A stretch of DNA of 64,000 nucleotides from Streptomyces solicavernae (GCF_029968095.1 NZ_JASCIR010000005.1:124001-188000); one strand, 5' to 3'; shown: positions 36,399 to 45,545, counted from the stretch's first letter. Translations and numbers: made by a program. Notes: generated from the letters alone by a model not told the origin.

Positions 36399-37604
36399 TC
36401 AGGTGCGGACTTCGAGGAGCGGGACCAGCTGCTCGACCGCCGTCATGGAGCCGTGGTTGCCGACCATCGCGGACTCGTTGGGCTCCCGCTCCGAGGCGAT
36501 GATCAGGACGTCGTCGCGGGCGGCGGCGATCACGTCGCCGAGCCGGCCGTACACCCGCTCGTCGCAGGTCCCGGGCGGGCCGAACCAGCCAGCCGCGATG
36601 GCCTCCTCGCGGCTCGCCACCCAGAACTGCTCGCCCAGCACCTCGCGCCAGCAGGTCAGCACGTCGCCCTCGGCGCCGGGGACGGCGTAGACGTGCCGGG
36701 CGCGGCCCTCGCCGCCGAGCAGCGCGACGCCCGCGCGCAGCTCCCAGTCCTCGTCGAAGTCGATGCGGTGCTGCTCGTCGAAGGGGATGTCGATCATGCC
36801 GTGGTCGGCGGTGACGTACAGCGCGGAGCGGGGCGGCAACTGTTCGGCGAGGCGCTGCACCAGGCGGTCGACGTACATCAACTGGCCGCGCCAGGCGTCC
36901 GAGTCGACGCCGAAGCGGTGGCCCTTGCCGTCCACCTCGGAGTAGTACGTGTAGACCAACGACCGGTCCCCCGCGGCGAGTTGCCCGGCCGCGAGGTCCA
37001 TGCGCTCCTCGCCGGAGAGCCTGCCGTGGAAGCTGCCGCCGCTGAGGGCGATCTTGGTGAGCGGGGTCTGCTCGAAGGCCGGGGACGACACCTGGGCGGT
37101 GTGTACTCCGGCCTCGTGGGCGGTCTGGAAGACCGTCGGATAGGGCTGCCAGATGTGCGGCGGAGTCCAGGGGTTCCAGCGCAGCTGGTTCATCAGCGCG
37201 TCGGTGTCCGGGTTGCGCACCGTGTAGCCGGGCAGGCCGTGCGCTGCGGGCGGCAGTCCGGTGCCGACCGAGGCGAGCGAGGTCGCGGTGGTCGCGGGGA
37301 AGCCGACGGTGATGGGGCGTCCGGTGCCGCCGCGGGAGCTGCCGATCAGGGAGGTCAGGAACGGGGCCTCGTCGGGGTGGGCGAGCAGCTGCTCCCAGCC
37401 CAGGCCGTCGATGAGGAACACGCAGTTCCGGTCGGCTGCGGTGAGCTCCGGGATCTGTGCGTGCGAGCCGGGCACCTGCACGCCCATGCCGGTCGCGAGC
37501 GTGGGCAGCAGATCGGCCAGCGAGCCCGTGCCGTAGGCGGGTACGGGGGCGGAGTCGACGGAGAGGAACTCCGCGAAGTCCTCCGGCCAGTAAGGCTCGG
37601 CCAT
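36399..37604 (-). CDS. Alkaline phosphatase superfamily nucleotide pyrophosphatase/phosphodiesterase-like protein
   Basis: 401 residues. The fold is shown by NCVFLIDGLGWE with a metal Asp, the nucleophile region FPATTATSLASVGTGLPPAAHG (Thr), YSEVDGKGHRFG (metal Asp and His), and VTADHGMIDIP (Asp-His), all in the order of type I nucleotide pyrophosphatase/phosphodiesterases. No signal peptide is visible, so it is probably cytosolic. Its ATG overlaps the stop of the DUF5998 gene by one base (TGATG). Substrate unknown. Confidence 0.85.
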   Translation of the reverse strand: MAEPYWPEDFAEFLSVDSAPVPAYGTGSLADLLPTLATGMGVQVPGSHAQIPELTAADRNCVFLIDGLGWEQLLAHPDEAPFLTSLIGSSRGGTGRPITVGFPATTATSLASVGTGLPPAAHGLPGYTVRNPDTDALMNQLRWNPWTPPHIWQPYPTVFQTAHEAGVHTAQVSSPAFEQTPLTKIALSGGSFHGRLSGEERMDLAAGQLAAGDRSLVYTYYSEVDGKGHRFGVDSDAWRGQLMYVDRLVQRLAEQLPPRSALYVTADHGMIDIPFDEQHRIDFDEDWELRAGVALLGGEGRARHVYAVPGAEGDVLTCWREVLGEQFWVASREEAIAAGWFGPPGTCDERVYGRLGDVIAAARDDVLIIASEREPNESAMVGNHGSMTAVEQLVPLLEVRT

Positions 37605-38221
37605 CAGCGGGCCGCCGGGCCGGCGGTCGCTGCCGTGACTGTTGTGGCTGCTGTGGCCTCGGAGAGTGCCTGCGCGAAGGCCAGGGTCTGGCGCACGGTG
37701 TCCGGGCCGTCACCGGCCTCGCTGACGCGCAGGCTCAGGTCGTCGGCCGTGGTGTTGCCCGTGTATCCGTGGTCGGCCTCGCAGTTGGGGTCGCCGCAGG
37801 CCGCGGGCTCCAGGTCGATCCGGGAGACGGCGCCCCAGCCGATGGTGAGCAGCACTTCGCGGGGCAGGCTGCCGGGCTGGTACTTCTCCGGGTTCGCGAC
37901 GACCCGGCTGACCACGACCGAGGAGATCCGGCCGAGCTTCACGGACTCGGTGGAGGTGGTCGCGTACGGCGTCGGCGAGGTGGTGTCGGCGGCCTGCTCG
38001 TCGGTGTGGCTGACGATGAAGCGGGTGCCGGTGAGGACGAGGACCGTGACGTGACGGCGGACCTCGTTGGCGTCGAAGGTGGTCTCCTGGTGCACCAGGT
38101 ACGACGCGATGGGCTCTCCGCCGACGGCGGCCTCCACCGCCTCGGCCACGAGAGCCGGGTAGTAGCCGCTGCGCTCGATCGCCGCGCGCAGCCCCTGGGT
38201 CGTCGTACCGGTCTTCGCCAT
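37604..38221 (-). CDS. DUF5998 family protein
   Basis: 205 residues from the ATG at 38221 (MAKTGTTTQGLRAAIERSGY). Conserved body: GEPIASYLVHQETTFDANEV, RRHVTVLVLTGTRFIVSHTD, SVKLGRISSVVVSRVV, then CGDPNCEADHGY with two Cys and a His. Strictly actinobacterial, function unknown; the fold looks like a PH-type beta domain, which is only an impression. Co-translated with the phosphatase-like enzyme, with which it is regularly paired as far as I recall. Confidence 0.85.
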   Translation of the reverse strand: MAKTGTTTQGLRAAIERSGYYPALVAEAVEAAVGGEPIASYLVHQETTFDANEVRRHVTVLVLTGTRFIVSHTDEQAADTTSPTPYATTSTESVKLGRISSVVVSRVVANPEKYQPGSLPREVLLTIGWGAVSRIDLEPAACGDPNCEADHGYTGNTTADDLSLRVSEAGDGPDTVRQTLAFAQALSEATAATTVTAATAGPAAR

Positions 38222-38330
38222 GCAGCCCATCCTACGGGGGTACGGAGTCCGCCGTGGCACCCCCGGTCCGGCCCGGGACGGGGGGCGGTGACCGGGCGGG
38301 GCCGGGCGGGAGCAGGGGGGTGGGGACGGT

Positions 38331-41312
38331 TCAGTAGGCGGGCAGGGTACGGGGGCCGAGGTCGTCGCGGGCCGGGGGTGGGGCGAGGCGGACGGTGGCG
38401 CTGAGTACGGCGGCGCCGCGCTGGCCGACGACCACGGGTTCGAGTGTGACGGAGACGATCTCCGGGTGGTCGTCGACCAGCAGGGAGACCCGGAGCAGCG
38501 CGTCCTCCAGGGCAGCGGTGTCCACCGGGGACGAGCCGCGCCAGCCGAAGAGGAGGGGTGCGGTTCTGATGGATCTGATGAGTCCGGCGGCGTCTCTGTC
38601 GGTGACCGGGACGAGGCGGTGCGCGGTGTCGCCGAGGAGTTCGGAGGGGGCTCCGGCCAGACCGAAGGAGAGGACGGCTCCGGCGGCCGGGTCGATCGTG
38701 GCGCGTACGACGGTGTCGACGCCGCGCGGCACCATGGCCTGCACGACCGGCCGCAGTTCCTCCGGCTTGCCGAGTGCCTCGGTCAACTCGGCGTAGGTGT
38801 CCCGCAGTTGGTCCTCGCCGGTGAGGTCGAGCCGGACTCCGCCGAGGTCGGCGCGGTGGCGCAGGTGGGGTGCGGTGGTCTTGAGGGCGACCGGGTAGCC
38901 GAGGACGCGGGCGGCGTGCACGGCGGCGTCCGGGTCGGGCGCGGGCAGGGTGCGGTGGACCCGGATGCCGTACCGGCGCAGCAGGTCGTGGGCGTCGTCG
39001 GGGGCGAGCTCGAAGCTGCGGTCGGTGTCGGCGGCGGCGAGGAGGGCGTCGATCCGCTCGGCGGCGCCGCGCTCGTCGATGTCGTCGTACTGCGGGACGC
39101 GGCCGGGGTGATCGGCGTTCTCCCGCCGCCACTGGGCGTACTTGACGGCTTCACCGAGGGCACGTGCGGCACGCTCGGCGGCGGGGTAGGCGGGGATGCT
39201 GCCGGTGGGGTTGGTGGGGTTGGTGGGTGTGGTGGGGGTCGCGTTGGTGGGGGTGCGCGCGGTGTCGGGGGTGGTGCCCGGCGCGGTCCCGGGCGCAGGG
39301 GGCGCCGGTGGTTGTGTCGTCGGGCCGGTGGCGTGTTCCGGGGGGCGGGCGGCCAGGGCGCGGGCGGCCGAGGGGGAGGCGGCCGGGGTGCGGGCCGGGG
39401 CCGCGGATGGCTGGGGGCGTGGGGTGCCCTCGGCGGGCGGGGCCGTGCGGGACGCGGCGGAGAGGGCCTCGGCGAGCTGGCCGAGCTCGACCACGACCAC
39501 GACGACCGGCTTGGCGGGCCCTGCCGCGACCGCCTCACGCAACGCGGCCGCCAGGGCGGAGGGGGACTGCGGCGCCGAGTCGCCGACCCAGGGGATCGCC
39601 GTGACCACGACCGCGTCGCAGTGGTCGTCGGCGAGGGCGGCGTCGAGCGCGGTACGGAAGTCGGCGGGCGTGGCCTGCGTGGTGAGGTCGAGCGGCCGCT
39701 GCGGCCTGAGCCCTTCCGCCAGGCAGGCGTCGTACGCGAGGACGCCGACCGACTCGGAGTTGCCGAGGATCGCGACCCGGGGTCCGGCGGGCAGGGGTTG
39801 CCCGGCGAGGAGAAGGCCGGCGTCGACGAGTTCGGTGACCGTGTCCACGCGGATCACGCCGGCCTGGCGCAGCAGCGCGGAGACCGTCGCGTGCGGGATC
39901 CGGGTGGCGGGCACCGCGTGGCCGATCGGGGCGCCGGAGTGCCGGGCGCCCTTGACCACGACCACCGGTTTGACGGCGGCGGTGCGGCGGGCGAGCCGGG
40001 TGAACTTCCTCGGGTTGCCGATGGATTCGAGGTACATGAGGGCGACGTCGGTGTCCGGGTCGTCGTACCAGAACTGCAGGACGTCGTTGCCCGAGACGTC
40101 GGCCCGGTTGCCGGCGCTGACGAAGGTGGACAGGCCCGTGCCGCGGCGGTGGAGCCCGGCGAGCAGGGCGATACCGATGGCGCCGGACTGGGTGAACAGG
40201 CCGACACGTCCGGCGGCGGGCAGCGTCGGGGCGAGCGAGGCGTTGAGGCGGATCTGCTCGGCGGTGTTGATGACGCCGAAGGCGTTGGGTCCGATGATGC
40301 GCATCCCGAACGAACGGGCCTGGCGCACCAACTCCCGCTGCCGGGCCAGCCCTTCGGGCCCCGACTCGGCGTACCCGGCGGACAGCACGACCAGGCCCTG
40401 CACCCCGTGCTCCCCGCACTCGGCGACGACGTCCGGAACGCGCTCGGCCGGTACGGCGACCACGGCGAGATCGACCGGCTCGTCGACCTCCCGCACCGAG
40501 CGGTGCGCCGGCACGCCGTCGACCTCCCGCTGGTCCGGGCCGAAGGCGCTGTTCACCGCGTACGCCCGGCCGGTGAAGCCGGATTCGACCAGGCTGTGCA
40601 GGACGGTGCGGCCGATGCCGCCGGGGCGGCGGCCCGCGCCGATCACGGCGACCGAGCCGGGAGTGAGCAGACGCCGCACGGAGCGGGCCTCGGCGCGCTG
40701 CTCGCGGGCGCGCTGCACGGCGAGCGAGGCCTCGGTGGGTTCCAGGCCGAACTCCAGGCGGACGACGCCGTCTTCGAAGCTGCGCTTCTGCTCGTACCCC
40801 GCGTCCCGGAACACCTTGATCATCTTGTTGTTGGCGGGCAGCACCTCGGCGGCGAAGCGCCGGATGCCGCGCTCGCGGGCGACCGCCGCGATGTGTTCGA
40901 GCAGGGCGGAGGCGACGCCGCGCCCCTGGTGGGCGTCCTGCACCAGGAAGGCGACCTCGGCCTCGTCCGCGGGGGCGGAGGCGGGGCGGCCCTGTTCGTC
41001 GATCCGGTCGTACCGCACGGTCGCGATGAACTCGCCGCCGACGGTGACGGCGAGGCCGACGCGGTCCACGTAGTCGTGGTGGGTGAAGCGGTGTACGTCC
41101 TTGGCGGACAGGCGGGGGTAGGGGGCGAAGAAGCGGTAGTACTTCGACTCGTCGGAGACCTGTTCGTAGAAGTTGGTCAGGCGGTCCGCGTCGGCGGTGG
41201 TGATGGGCCTGATCCTGGCCGTGCCGCCGTCGCGAAGGACCACGTCCGCCTCCCAGTGGTCGGGGTAGGCGGCGTCCTCCGTGGCTTCCGCGTCTTCGGC
41301 AGGCGTCTGCAT
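38331..41312 (-). CDS. pat: Pat protein lysine acetyltransferase: GNAT domain fused to NDP-forming acyl-CoA ligase domain
   Basis: 993 residues from the ATG at 41312. GNAT domain first (about 20-195: RIRPITTADADRL; acetyl-CoA loop VQDAHQGRGVASALLEH). A CoA-binding/ligase part follows (about 215-640: GSVAVIGAGRRPGGIGRTVL; RIIGPNAFGVINT; FTQSGAIGIAL). An insert of about 80 Pro/Thr/Ala residues comes next (DNA 39200-39450), then an ATP-grasp domain (about 740-993: LLRRYGIRVHRTLP; GYPVALKTTAPHLRHR). GNAT-first order matches S. lividans SlPat, which inactivates acetoacetyl-CoA synthetase, and is the reverse of E. coli PatZ/Pka. The ligase half is usually a sensor without ligase activity. Confidence 0.88.
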   Translation of the reverse strand: MQTPAEDAEATEDAAYPDHWEADVVLRDGGTARIRPITTADADRLTNFYEQVSDESKYYRFFAPYPRLSAKDVHRFTHHDYVDRVGLAVTVGGEFIATVRYDRIDEQGRPASAPADEAEVAFLVQDAHQGRGVASALLEHIAAVARERGIRRFAAEVLPANNKMIKVFRDAGYEQKRSFEDGVVRLEFGLEPTEASLAVQRAREQRAEARSVRRLLTPGSVAVIGAGRRPGGIGRTVLHSLVESGFTGRAYAVNSAFGPDQREVDGVPAHRSVREVDEPVDLAVVAVPAERVPDVVAECGEHGVQGLVVLSAGYAESGPEGLARQRELVRQARSFGMRIIGPNAFGVINTAEQIRLNASLAPTLPAAGRVGLFTQSGAIGIALLAGLHRRGTGLSTFVSAGNRADVSGNDVLQFWYDDPDTDVALMYLESIGNPRKFTRLARRTAAVKPVVVVKGARHSGAPIGHAVPATRIPHATVSALLRQAGVIRVDTVTELVDAGLLLAGQPLPAGPRVAILGNSESVGVLAYDACLAEGLRPQRPLDLTTQATPADFRTALDAALADDHCDAVVVTAIPWVGDSAPQSPSALAAALREAVAAGPAKPVVVVVVELGQLAEALSAASRTAPPAEGTPRPQPSAAPARTPAASPSAARALAARPPEHATGPTTQPPAPPAPGTAPGTTPDTARTPTNATPTTPTNPTNPTGSIPAYPAAERAARALGEAVKYAQWRRENADHPGRVPQYDDIDERGAAERIDALLAAADTDRSFELAPDDAHDLLRRYGIRVHRTLPAPDPDAAVHAARVLGYPVALKTTAPHLRHRADLGGVRLDLTGEDQLRDTYAELTEALGKPEELRPVVQAMVPRGVDTVVRATIDPAAGAVLSFGLAGAPSELLGDTAHRLVPVTDRDAAGLIRSIRTAPLLFGWRGSSPVDTAALEDALLRVSLLVDDHPEIVSVTLEPVVVGQRGAAVLSATVRLAPPPARDDLGPRTLPAY

Positions 41313-41584
41313 GCGGCCCAGAGTACGGCGATCCGGCCGTTCGGTCAGGGCCTGTGGATAACCCTGGCGGGGCGGTGCGGCAAGGCCTCGTCGGAGCCTT
41401 CGCGGGCCGCCGTCCGGGGGCGTCTCACCCACTGAGTACGGGTCGCGGCGCCGACCCGTGCCATGCAAGGTAGGAAGGCCGTACGACGGGCGGAGTCAGG
41501 ACGTACGACCTCTCGGAGCACCCGCCGCGGTATGAGACAGTGGTCTAGACAAGTGCTTGAGCGACATCTGAAGGGCAGCATCAC

Positions 41585-41866
41585 ATGGCTGAGCGCCGCG
41601 TCAACGTCGGCTGGGCCGAGGGCCTTCACGCCCGTCCCGCCTCCATCTTCGTCCGCGCGGCCACGGCCGCCGGCGTCCCCGTGACGATCGCCAAGGCCGA
41701 CGGCAACCCGGTCAACGCCGCCTCCATGCTCGCGGTGCTCGGCCTGGGCGCCCAGGGCGGCGAGGAGATCGTGCTCGCGTCCGACGCCGAGGGTGCGGAC
41801 GTCGCCCTGGACCGGCTGGCGAAGCTGGTCTCGGAGGGCCTTGAGGAGCTCCCCGAAACCGTCTGA
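41585..41866 (+). CDS. ptsH: HPr phosphocarrier of the phosphotransferase system
   Basis: 93 residues, the standard size. It relays phosphate from enzyme I to sugar-specific EIIA. The active-site loop EGLHARPAS gives His15. The regulatory serine region is VNAASMLAVLGLG (Ser47), the position of HPr(Ser-P) in Firmicutes, though streptomycetes are not known to use it the same way. AAGGG precedes the ATG. A strong intrinsic terminator with a U-tract starts 15 bases after the stop, so this is a one-gene transcript. Confidence 0.96.
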   Translation: MAERRVNVGWAEGLHARPASIFVRAATAAGVPVTIAKADGNPVNAASMLAVLGLGAQGGEEIVLASDAEGADVALDRLAKLVSEGLEELPETV

Positions 41867-41880
41867 GCGCACCACTGCAC

Positions 41881-41927
41881 GCGGAAGCCCCGCAGGCCCG
41901 AAAGGGCCGCGGGGCTTCCGCGTTTTT
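41881..41927. terminator. Intrinsic terminator with U-tract after ptsH
   Basis: GCGGAAGCCCCGC pairs with GCGGGGCTTCCGC, with an inner GGCCC-GAAA-GGGCC helix and one bulged A; five Ts follow at 41923-41927. A classical factor-independent terminator, uncommon in such GC-rich DNA. It also sits beyond the convergent gntR-type gene. Confidence 0.9.
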
Positions 41928-42043
41928 CGGCGGGGATGAAACGGGAATAAAAGCAGCGCGACATAGGCGACCCGAGAAAATGGGCAGCCTTGAACAGGCC
42001 GGCCAATTTAAGACCCGCACACCTCATTCGTATACGGCTTCCG

Positions 42044-42763
42044 TTAATTGCGGCCGCTCGCCATGTTTACGGAATGTTGCGAAGTCCTCACCGCGGCCAC
42101 CCGGCCGGCCCTGCCGCCGTCCCCTCGGCCGCCGTCTGCGGGAAAGCGCAGCCGGTGCGCGGACGTGGAGTACTCGGCGTGCTGGGCGGCGAGCGCGCGG
42201 GCCCGCTCGGCGTCACCGCGGGCCACGGCGTCGACTATTGCGCCGCGCTCCGCCCAGAGCTCGACCGGCTCGGCGGCCGGCTCGACCGCGTACATCCAGG
42301 CGATCTTCTGCCGCAGCTGGGTGAGCAGGGCGGTCAGGCCCGCGCTGCCGGCGGCCTGGGCCAGCGTCTCGTGGAACCAGCCGTCCAGGGAGCGCAGATC
42401 CCCGCTGTGACCGGCGCGGGCGCGCTGCCTCCCGAGCCGCACGAGGCCGCGCAGCACCTTGAGGTGGGCCTCGGTGCGGCGCTGCGCCGCGCGGGCGGCG
42501 CCGAGCGGTTCGAGCAGCAGCCGGACCTCAAGGAGGTCGGCGGCCTCCCGCGCGGTGGGCTCCGCGACGCACGCGCCCGCGTGCCTGCGCGTGCTGACGA
42601 ACCCCTCCGCCTCCAGGGTGCGCAGCGCCTCGCGGACCGGGACGCGGGAGACGCCGTACCGCCGCGCGAGGACCTCTTCGGTGAGCCGGGCGCCGCGTTC
42701 GAGGACACCCGCGACGATGTCGGCACGGACCGCCGTGCATACCGAGTGCGCCGGAATGCGCAT
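42044..42763 (-). CDS. GntR family (FadR subfamily) transcriptional regulator
   Basis: 239 residues. An N-terminal winged helix-turn-helix (ADIVAGVLERGARLTEEVLA, YGVSRVPVREALRTLEAEGF) is followed by an FCD ligand domain (LLEVRLLLEPLGAARAA; SLDGWFHETLAQAAG; EYSTSAHR) with the His/Asp-type metal ligands partly visible (FHETL, HAEYS). FadR-type regulators sense organic acids or acyl compounds. Target unknown; nothing metabolic adjoins it. The 30-residue tail after AEYSTSAHRLRF is basic and poorly structured. Its stop lies in AT-richer DNA (41930-42060). Confidence 0.85.
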   Translation of the reverse strand: MRIPAHSVCTAVRADIVAGVLERGARLTEEVLARRYGVSRVPVREALRTLEAEGFVSTRRHAGACVAEPTAREAADLLEVRLLLEPLGAARAAQRRTEAHLKVLRGLVRLGRQRARAGHSGDLRSLDGWFHETLAQAAGSAGLTALLTQLRQKIAWMYAVEPAAEPVELWAERGAIVDAVARGDAERARALAAQHAEYSTSAHRLRFPADGGRGDGGRAGRVAAVRTSQHSVNMASGRN

Positions 42764-42870
42764 GACCGACCTCCACCTGTGAAATTACGCGTCCAGCGAC
42801 TCTATGGCAGTTCGCCGGAATTCCAGGCGGGCGGCCTTAATTCATGGATGTCTTTTGACCTGGAACGCCA

Positions 42871-42897
42871 AAGGCCCCGGCGGGGTGCCGAGGCCTT
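42871..42897 (-). terminator. Terminator of the M23 peptidase gene
   Basis: AAGGCCTCGGC, loop ACCCC, GCCGGGGCCTT on the coding strand: 11 pairs including one G-U, followed by TT. It lies 46 bases after the peptidase stop. Confidence 0.65.
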
Positions 42898-42942
42898 CGG
42901 GAAGCGGTCTGCGCGCGGGCGGTGTGCGCGCCTGCGCTCGCG

Positions 42943-43737
42943 TCAGACGTTCACGCCGTGCGAGCGCAGGTACGCGACCGGGTCGATGTCCGAGCCGTAG
43001 TCGGGGGACGTACGGGCCTCGAAGTGCAGGTGCGGGCCCGTGGAGTTGCCGGTCGAGCCGGAGAGGCCTATCTGCTGGCCCGGGGTGACGGCCTGGCCGA
43101 CCGTGACGCCGAGGGACGAGAGGTGGCCGTACTGCGTGTATGTGCCGTCGTTCATCTTGATCACGATGTTGTTGCCGTACGCCCCGCCCCAGCCGGCCTC
43201 GACGACGGTGCCGGAGCCGACCGCACGCACGGAGGTGCCTGCGGCGGCGTGGAAGTCGACGCCGCTGTGGCTGCCGGAGGACCAGAGCGCACCGCCGGCC
43301 TGGTAGCCGGTGGAGACGTACGAGCCGGCGACCGGCGTCGTGTAGCTGTTGAGGCGCTTGCGCTCGGCCTCGCGGGCGGCGCGCTCCTTGGCCTCGCGCT
43401 CCTTCTTGGCCTTCGCCTCGGCCTTGCGCTTGGCCTCGGCCTTGCGGGCGGCCTCGGCGCGCTCCTCCGCCTTCTTCTTGGCGGCGGCCTGCTCGGCGGC
43501 CTCCTGCTGGGCGGCGGCCTGGGCATCGATGCGGTCGGCGAGGGTGTCGCCCACGGAGGCGACCTGGTTGATGCCGGTGTCTTCGAGGGCCACGGAGCTC
43601 TCGGCGGCCATCGCGGGGGCGGCCAGGCCTCCGACGACGCCCGACGTGGTGAGGGCGGCGACGCCCGCGATGGTGGCGCTCCTGCGCGTCAGACGGCTGG
43701 GGCGGCGGTGCTTCCCGGTGGCACGGGCGAAAGCCAT
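42943..43737 (-). CDS. Secreted M23 (LytM) peptidase
   Basis: 264 residues. Signal peptide: basic start (KHRRPSRLTRRS), hydrophobic core (ATIAGVAALTTSGVVGG) and an APAMAAE cleavage site near residue 45. A Lys/Glu/Ala coiled coil spans about 75-130 (KKKAEERAEAARKAEAKRK). The C-terminal M23 domain has the zinc motifs HSGVDFHAAAG and GPHLHFE plus QYGHLSS. Such proteins cut peptidoglycan cross-links during growth. Its leader contains a ydaO-type riboswitch, so expression should fall or rise with c-di-AMP as for other actinobacterial cell-wall hydrolases. Confidence 0.93.
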   Translation of the reverse strand: MAFARATGKHRRPSRLTRRSATIAGVAALTTSGVVGGLAAPAMAAESSVALEDTGINQVASVGDTLADRIDAQAAAQQEAAEQAAAKKKAEERAEAARKAEAKRKAEAKAKKEREAKERAAREAERKRLNSYTTPVAGSYVSTGYQAGGALWSSGSHSGVDFHAAAGTSVRAVGSGTVVEAGWGGAYGNNIVIKMNDGTYTQYGHLSSLGVTVGQAVTPGQQIGLSGSTGNSTGPHLHFEARTSPDYGSDIDPVAYLRSHGVNV

Positions 43738-43762
43738 GGAGGGGCGGTGTCCTTTCCTTCCT

Positions 43763-43905
43763 TCTCGCCTACCGGGTTAGCTGACGGGTTCGGAGCAGGA
43801 AGGTCTCCTACGGGCCCCCTCCGCGCGGAGAGCGCCCGATTCACCCCAGGGACTGCGTGTGGGTCCCCGGCTCCCCTGGCTCGCGCCGTACGGGGACTCG
43901 GCGAT
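43763..43905 (-). ncRNA. c-di-AMP (ydaO/yuaA) riboswitch in the M23 peptidase leader
   Basis: On the leftward strand the leader shows, in order, the conserved blocks of the ydaO aptamer: GGAGCCGGGGACCCAC (about 43874-43859), GGGGTGAATCGGGC (43847-43834), GGAGACCTTCCTGCTCCGAA, and GTCAGCTAACCCGGTAGGC (43785-43767). The last phrase is close to diagnostic for actinobacterial members, which lie before rpf and NlpC/M23 hydrolases. The aptamer ends about 25 bases before the ATG, and the ribosome site (GAAGGAAAGGACACC) follows directly, so control may act on elongation or initiation. Exact boundaries are approximate. Confidence 0.85.
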
Positions 43906-43955
43906 GACTGTCCGGTGCCGCGGGCGCGGCGCATAGCTGGCGAACAGCCGGACCG

Positions 43956-43982
43956 ACGCTAAACGGGACATCTTTCAATCAA
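43956..43982 (-). promoter_or_regulatory. Possible promoter of the riboswitch-M23 transcript
   Basis: Reading leftward, TTGATT (43982-43977) and TAGCGT (43961-43956) are separated by 15 bases in an AT-rich patch. A start near 43949 would put the aptamer about 45 bases into the transcript. The spacing is a little short, so this is tentative. Confidence 0.35.
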
Positions 43983-44082
43983 CAAACGGAGCACGGCTTT
44001 TGTAGTACACGCCACAGGACAGATCCCCAACCACTCTGAAATTTCAGCTCTAATCGGACATTCCGTGGTCGTGATGGGCGGA

Positions 44083-44130
44083 CGGCACAGGGCCCCGGCG
44101 GCGCGAGTGCGCCATCGGGGCCCTGTGCCG
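44083..44130 (-). terminator. Terminator of the M16 peptidase operon
   Basis: A 15-base-pair perfect stem (CGGCACAGGGCCCCG and its complement) encloses an 18-base loop that can itself form GCGC-GAGT-GCGC. It starts 27 bases after the second M16 stop. Confidence 0.75.
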
Positions 44131-44156
44131 GTTCCGGTTGCCCGCTCCGGCCCGAC

Positions 44157-45545
44157 TTAGCCGGTGACGACGGTCACTTCGCCGATGCCGAGCGACTTCA
44201 CGGTCTCCTCGATCTGCGCGGCGTCGCCCACCAGGACCGTGACGAGCCGGTCCTCGGGGAAGGCGTTCACGACGGCCGCGGTCGCCTCGACCGTGCCGGT
44301 CTCCGACAGGCGGCGGTACAGCTGCGCCTGGAAGTCGTCCGGCAGCCCCTGCTCGACCTGGTCGGCGAGGGTGGCCGAGACCGCCGCCGCCGTCTCGTAC
44401 CGCAGCGGCGCCACTCCCACGAGGTTCTGCACGGCGACGTCCCGCTCGGCGTCGTCAAGGCCCTCGGCGGCGAGGGTCCGCAGCACCTTCCACAGGTCGT
44501 CAAGTGCCGGGCCGGTGTTGGGGGTGTCCACCGAACCGCTGATCGCGAGCATCGCCGCGCCGCTGCCGTCCGGCGCCGACCGCAGCACCTGCGCGAAGGC
44601 CCGCACACCGTAGGTGTAGCCCTTTTCCTCGCGCAGCACCCGGTCCAGACGGGACGTCAGGGTGCCGCCCAGGCAGTATGTGCCGAGCACCTGTGCCGGC
44701 CACACCTGGTCGTGCCGGTCCGCACCGATACGGCCGATCAGCAGCTGCGTCTGTACGGCGCCGGGCCGGTCGACGATGAAGACACGGCCGGTGTCGTCGG
44801 CGGTGACCGGCACTGCGGGGCGCGGCTGGGTGGTGTTTCCGGTCCACTCCCCCAGGGTCTCGCCGAGCATCGCGTCCAGGTCGGCGCCCTCCAGGTCACC
44901 GACGACGACGGCGGTCGCGGTGGCCGGGCGGACGTGGGCGTCGTAGAACGCGCGCACCCCGGCCGCGTCGATGCGCTCCACGGTCTCCTCGGTGCCCTGC
45001 CGCGGCCGCGACATCCGCGTCTCGGCCGGGAACAGCTGCTTGTAGAGCTCCTTGGCCGCGCGCCGCGCCGGGTTGGCCGTCTCGTGCGGGATCTCGTCCA
45101 GGCGGTTGCGTACGAGGCGCTTGATCTCGCTCTCGTCGAAGGCGGGGGCGCGCAGGGCGTCCGCGAGCAGGGCGAGGCCCTTCGACAGCCGGGAAACCGG
45201 CACTTCGAGGGAGATGCGCAGGCCGGGGTGGTCCGCGTGCACGTCGAGGGTGGCGCCGCAGCGCTCCAGCTCGGCGGCGAACTCCTCCGCGGAGTGCTTG
45301 TCGGTGCCCTCCGTGAAGGCCCGCGCCATGATCGTGGAGACGCCGTCCAGGCCCTCGGGCTCGGTGTCGAGCGGGGCGTCGAGGACGATGTCCACGGCGA
45401 CGACCTGCTGGCCGGGGCGGTGGCAGCGCAGCACGGTGAGGCCGTTGGGCAGGGTGGCGCGGTCCGGGGCGGGGAACGCCCAGGGCTTGGCGGTGCCCGC
45501 CTGCGGCTGCGGGTGGAACTCCATGGTGGCGAGCTGCTCGGTCAC
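44157..45545 (-). CDS. M16 peptidase-like protein, catalytically inactive partner
   Basis: 462 residues from a GTG that overlaps the stop of the active M16 gene by four bases. It has the two M16 halves (TLPNGLTVLRCHRPGQQVVA; LIGRIGADRHDQVWPAQVL; LREEKGYTYGVRAFAQ), but the place of the zinc motif reads GVSTIMARAFTEGT, with no HxxEH. It keeps the RxxxY-type substrate-binding residues of the second half (EEKGYTYG). This is the standard alpha/beta arrangement of bacterial two-subunit processing peptidases, where one subunit binds and the other cuts. Confidence 0.9.
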   Translation of the reverse strand: MTEQLATMEFHPQPQAGTAKPWAFPAPDRATLPNGLTVLRCHRPGQQVVAVDIVLDAPLDTEPEGLDGVSTIMARAFTEGTDKHSAEEFAAELERCGATLDVHADHPGLRISLEVPVSRLSKGLALLADALRAPAFDESEIKRLVRNRLDEIPHETANPARRAAKELYKQLFPAETRMSRPRQGTEETVERIDAAGVRAFYDAHVRPATATAVVVGDLEGADLDAMLGETLGEWTGNTTQPRPAVPVTADDTGRVFIVDRPGAVQTQLLIGRIGADRHDQVWPAQVLGTYCLGGTLTSRLDRVLREEKGYTYGVRAFAQVLRSAPDGSGAAMLAISGSVDTPNTGPALDDLWKVLRTLAAEGLDDAERDVAVQNLVGVAPLRYETAAAVSATLADQVEQGLPDDFQAQLYRRLSETGTVEATAAVVNAFPEDRLVTVLVGDAAQIEETVKSLGIGEVTVVTG

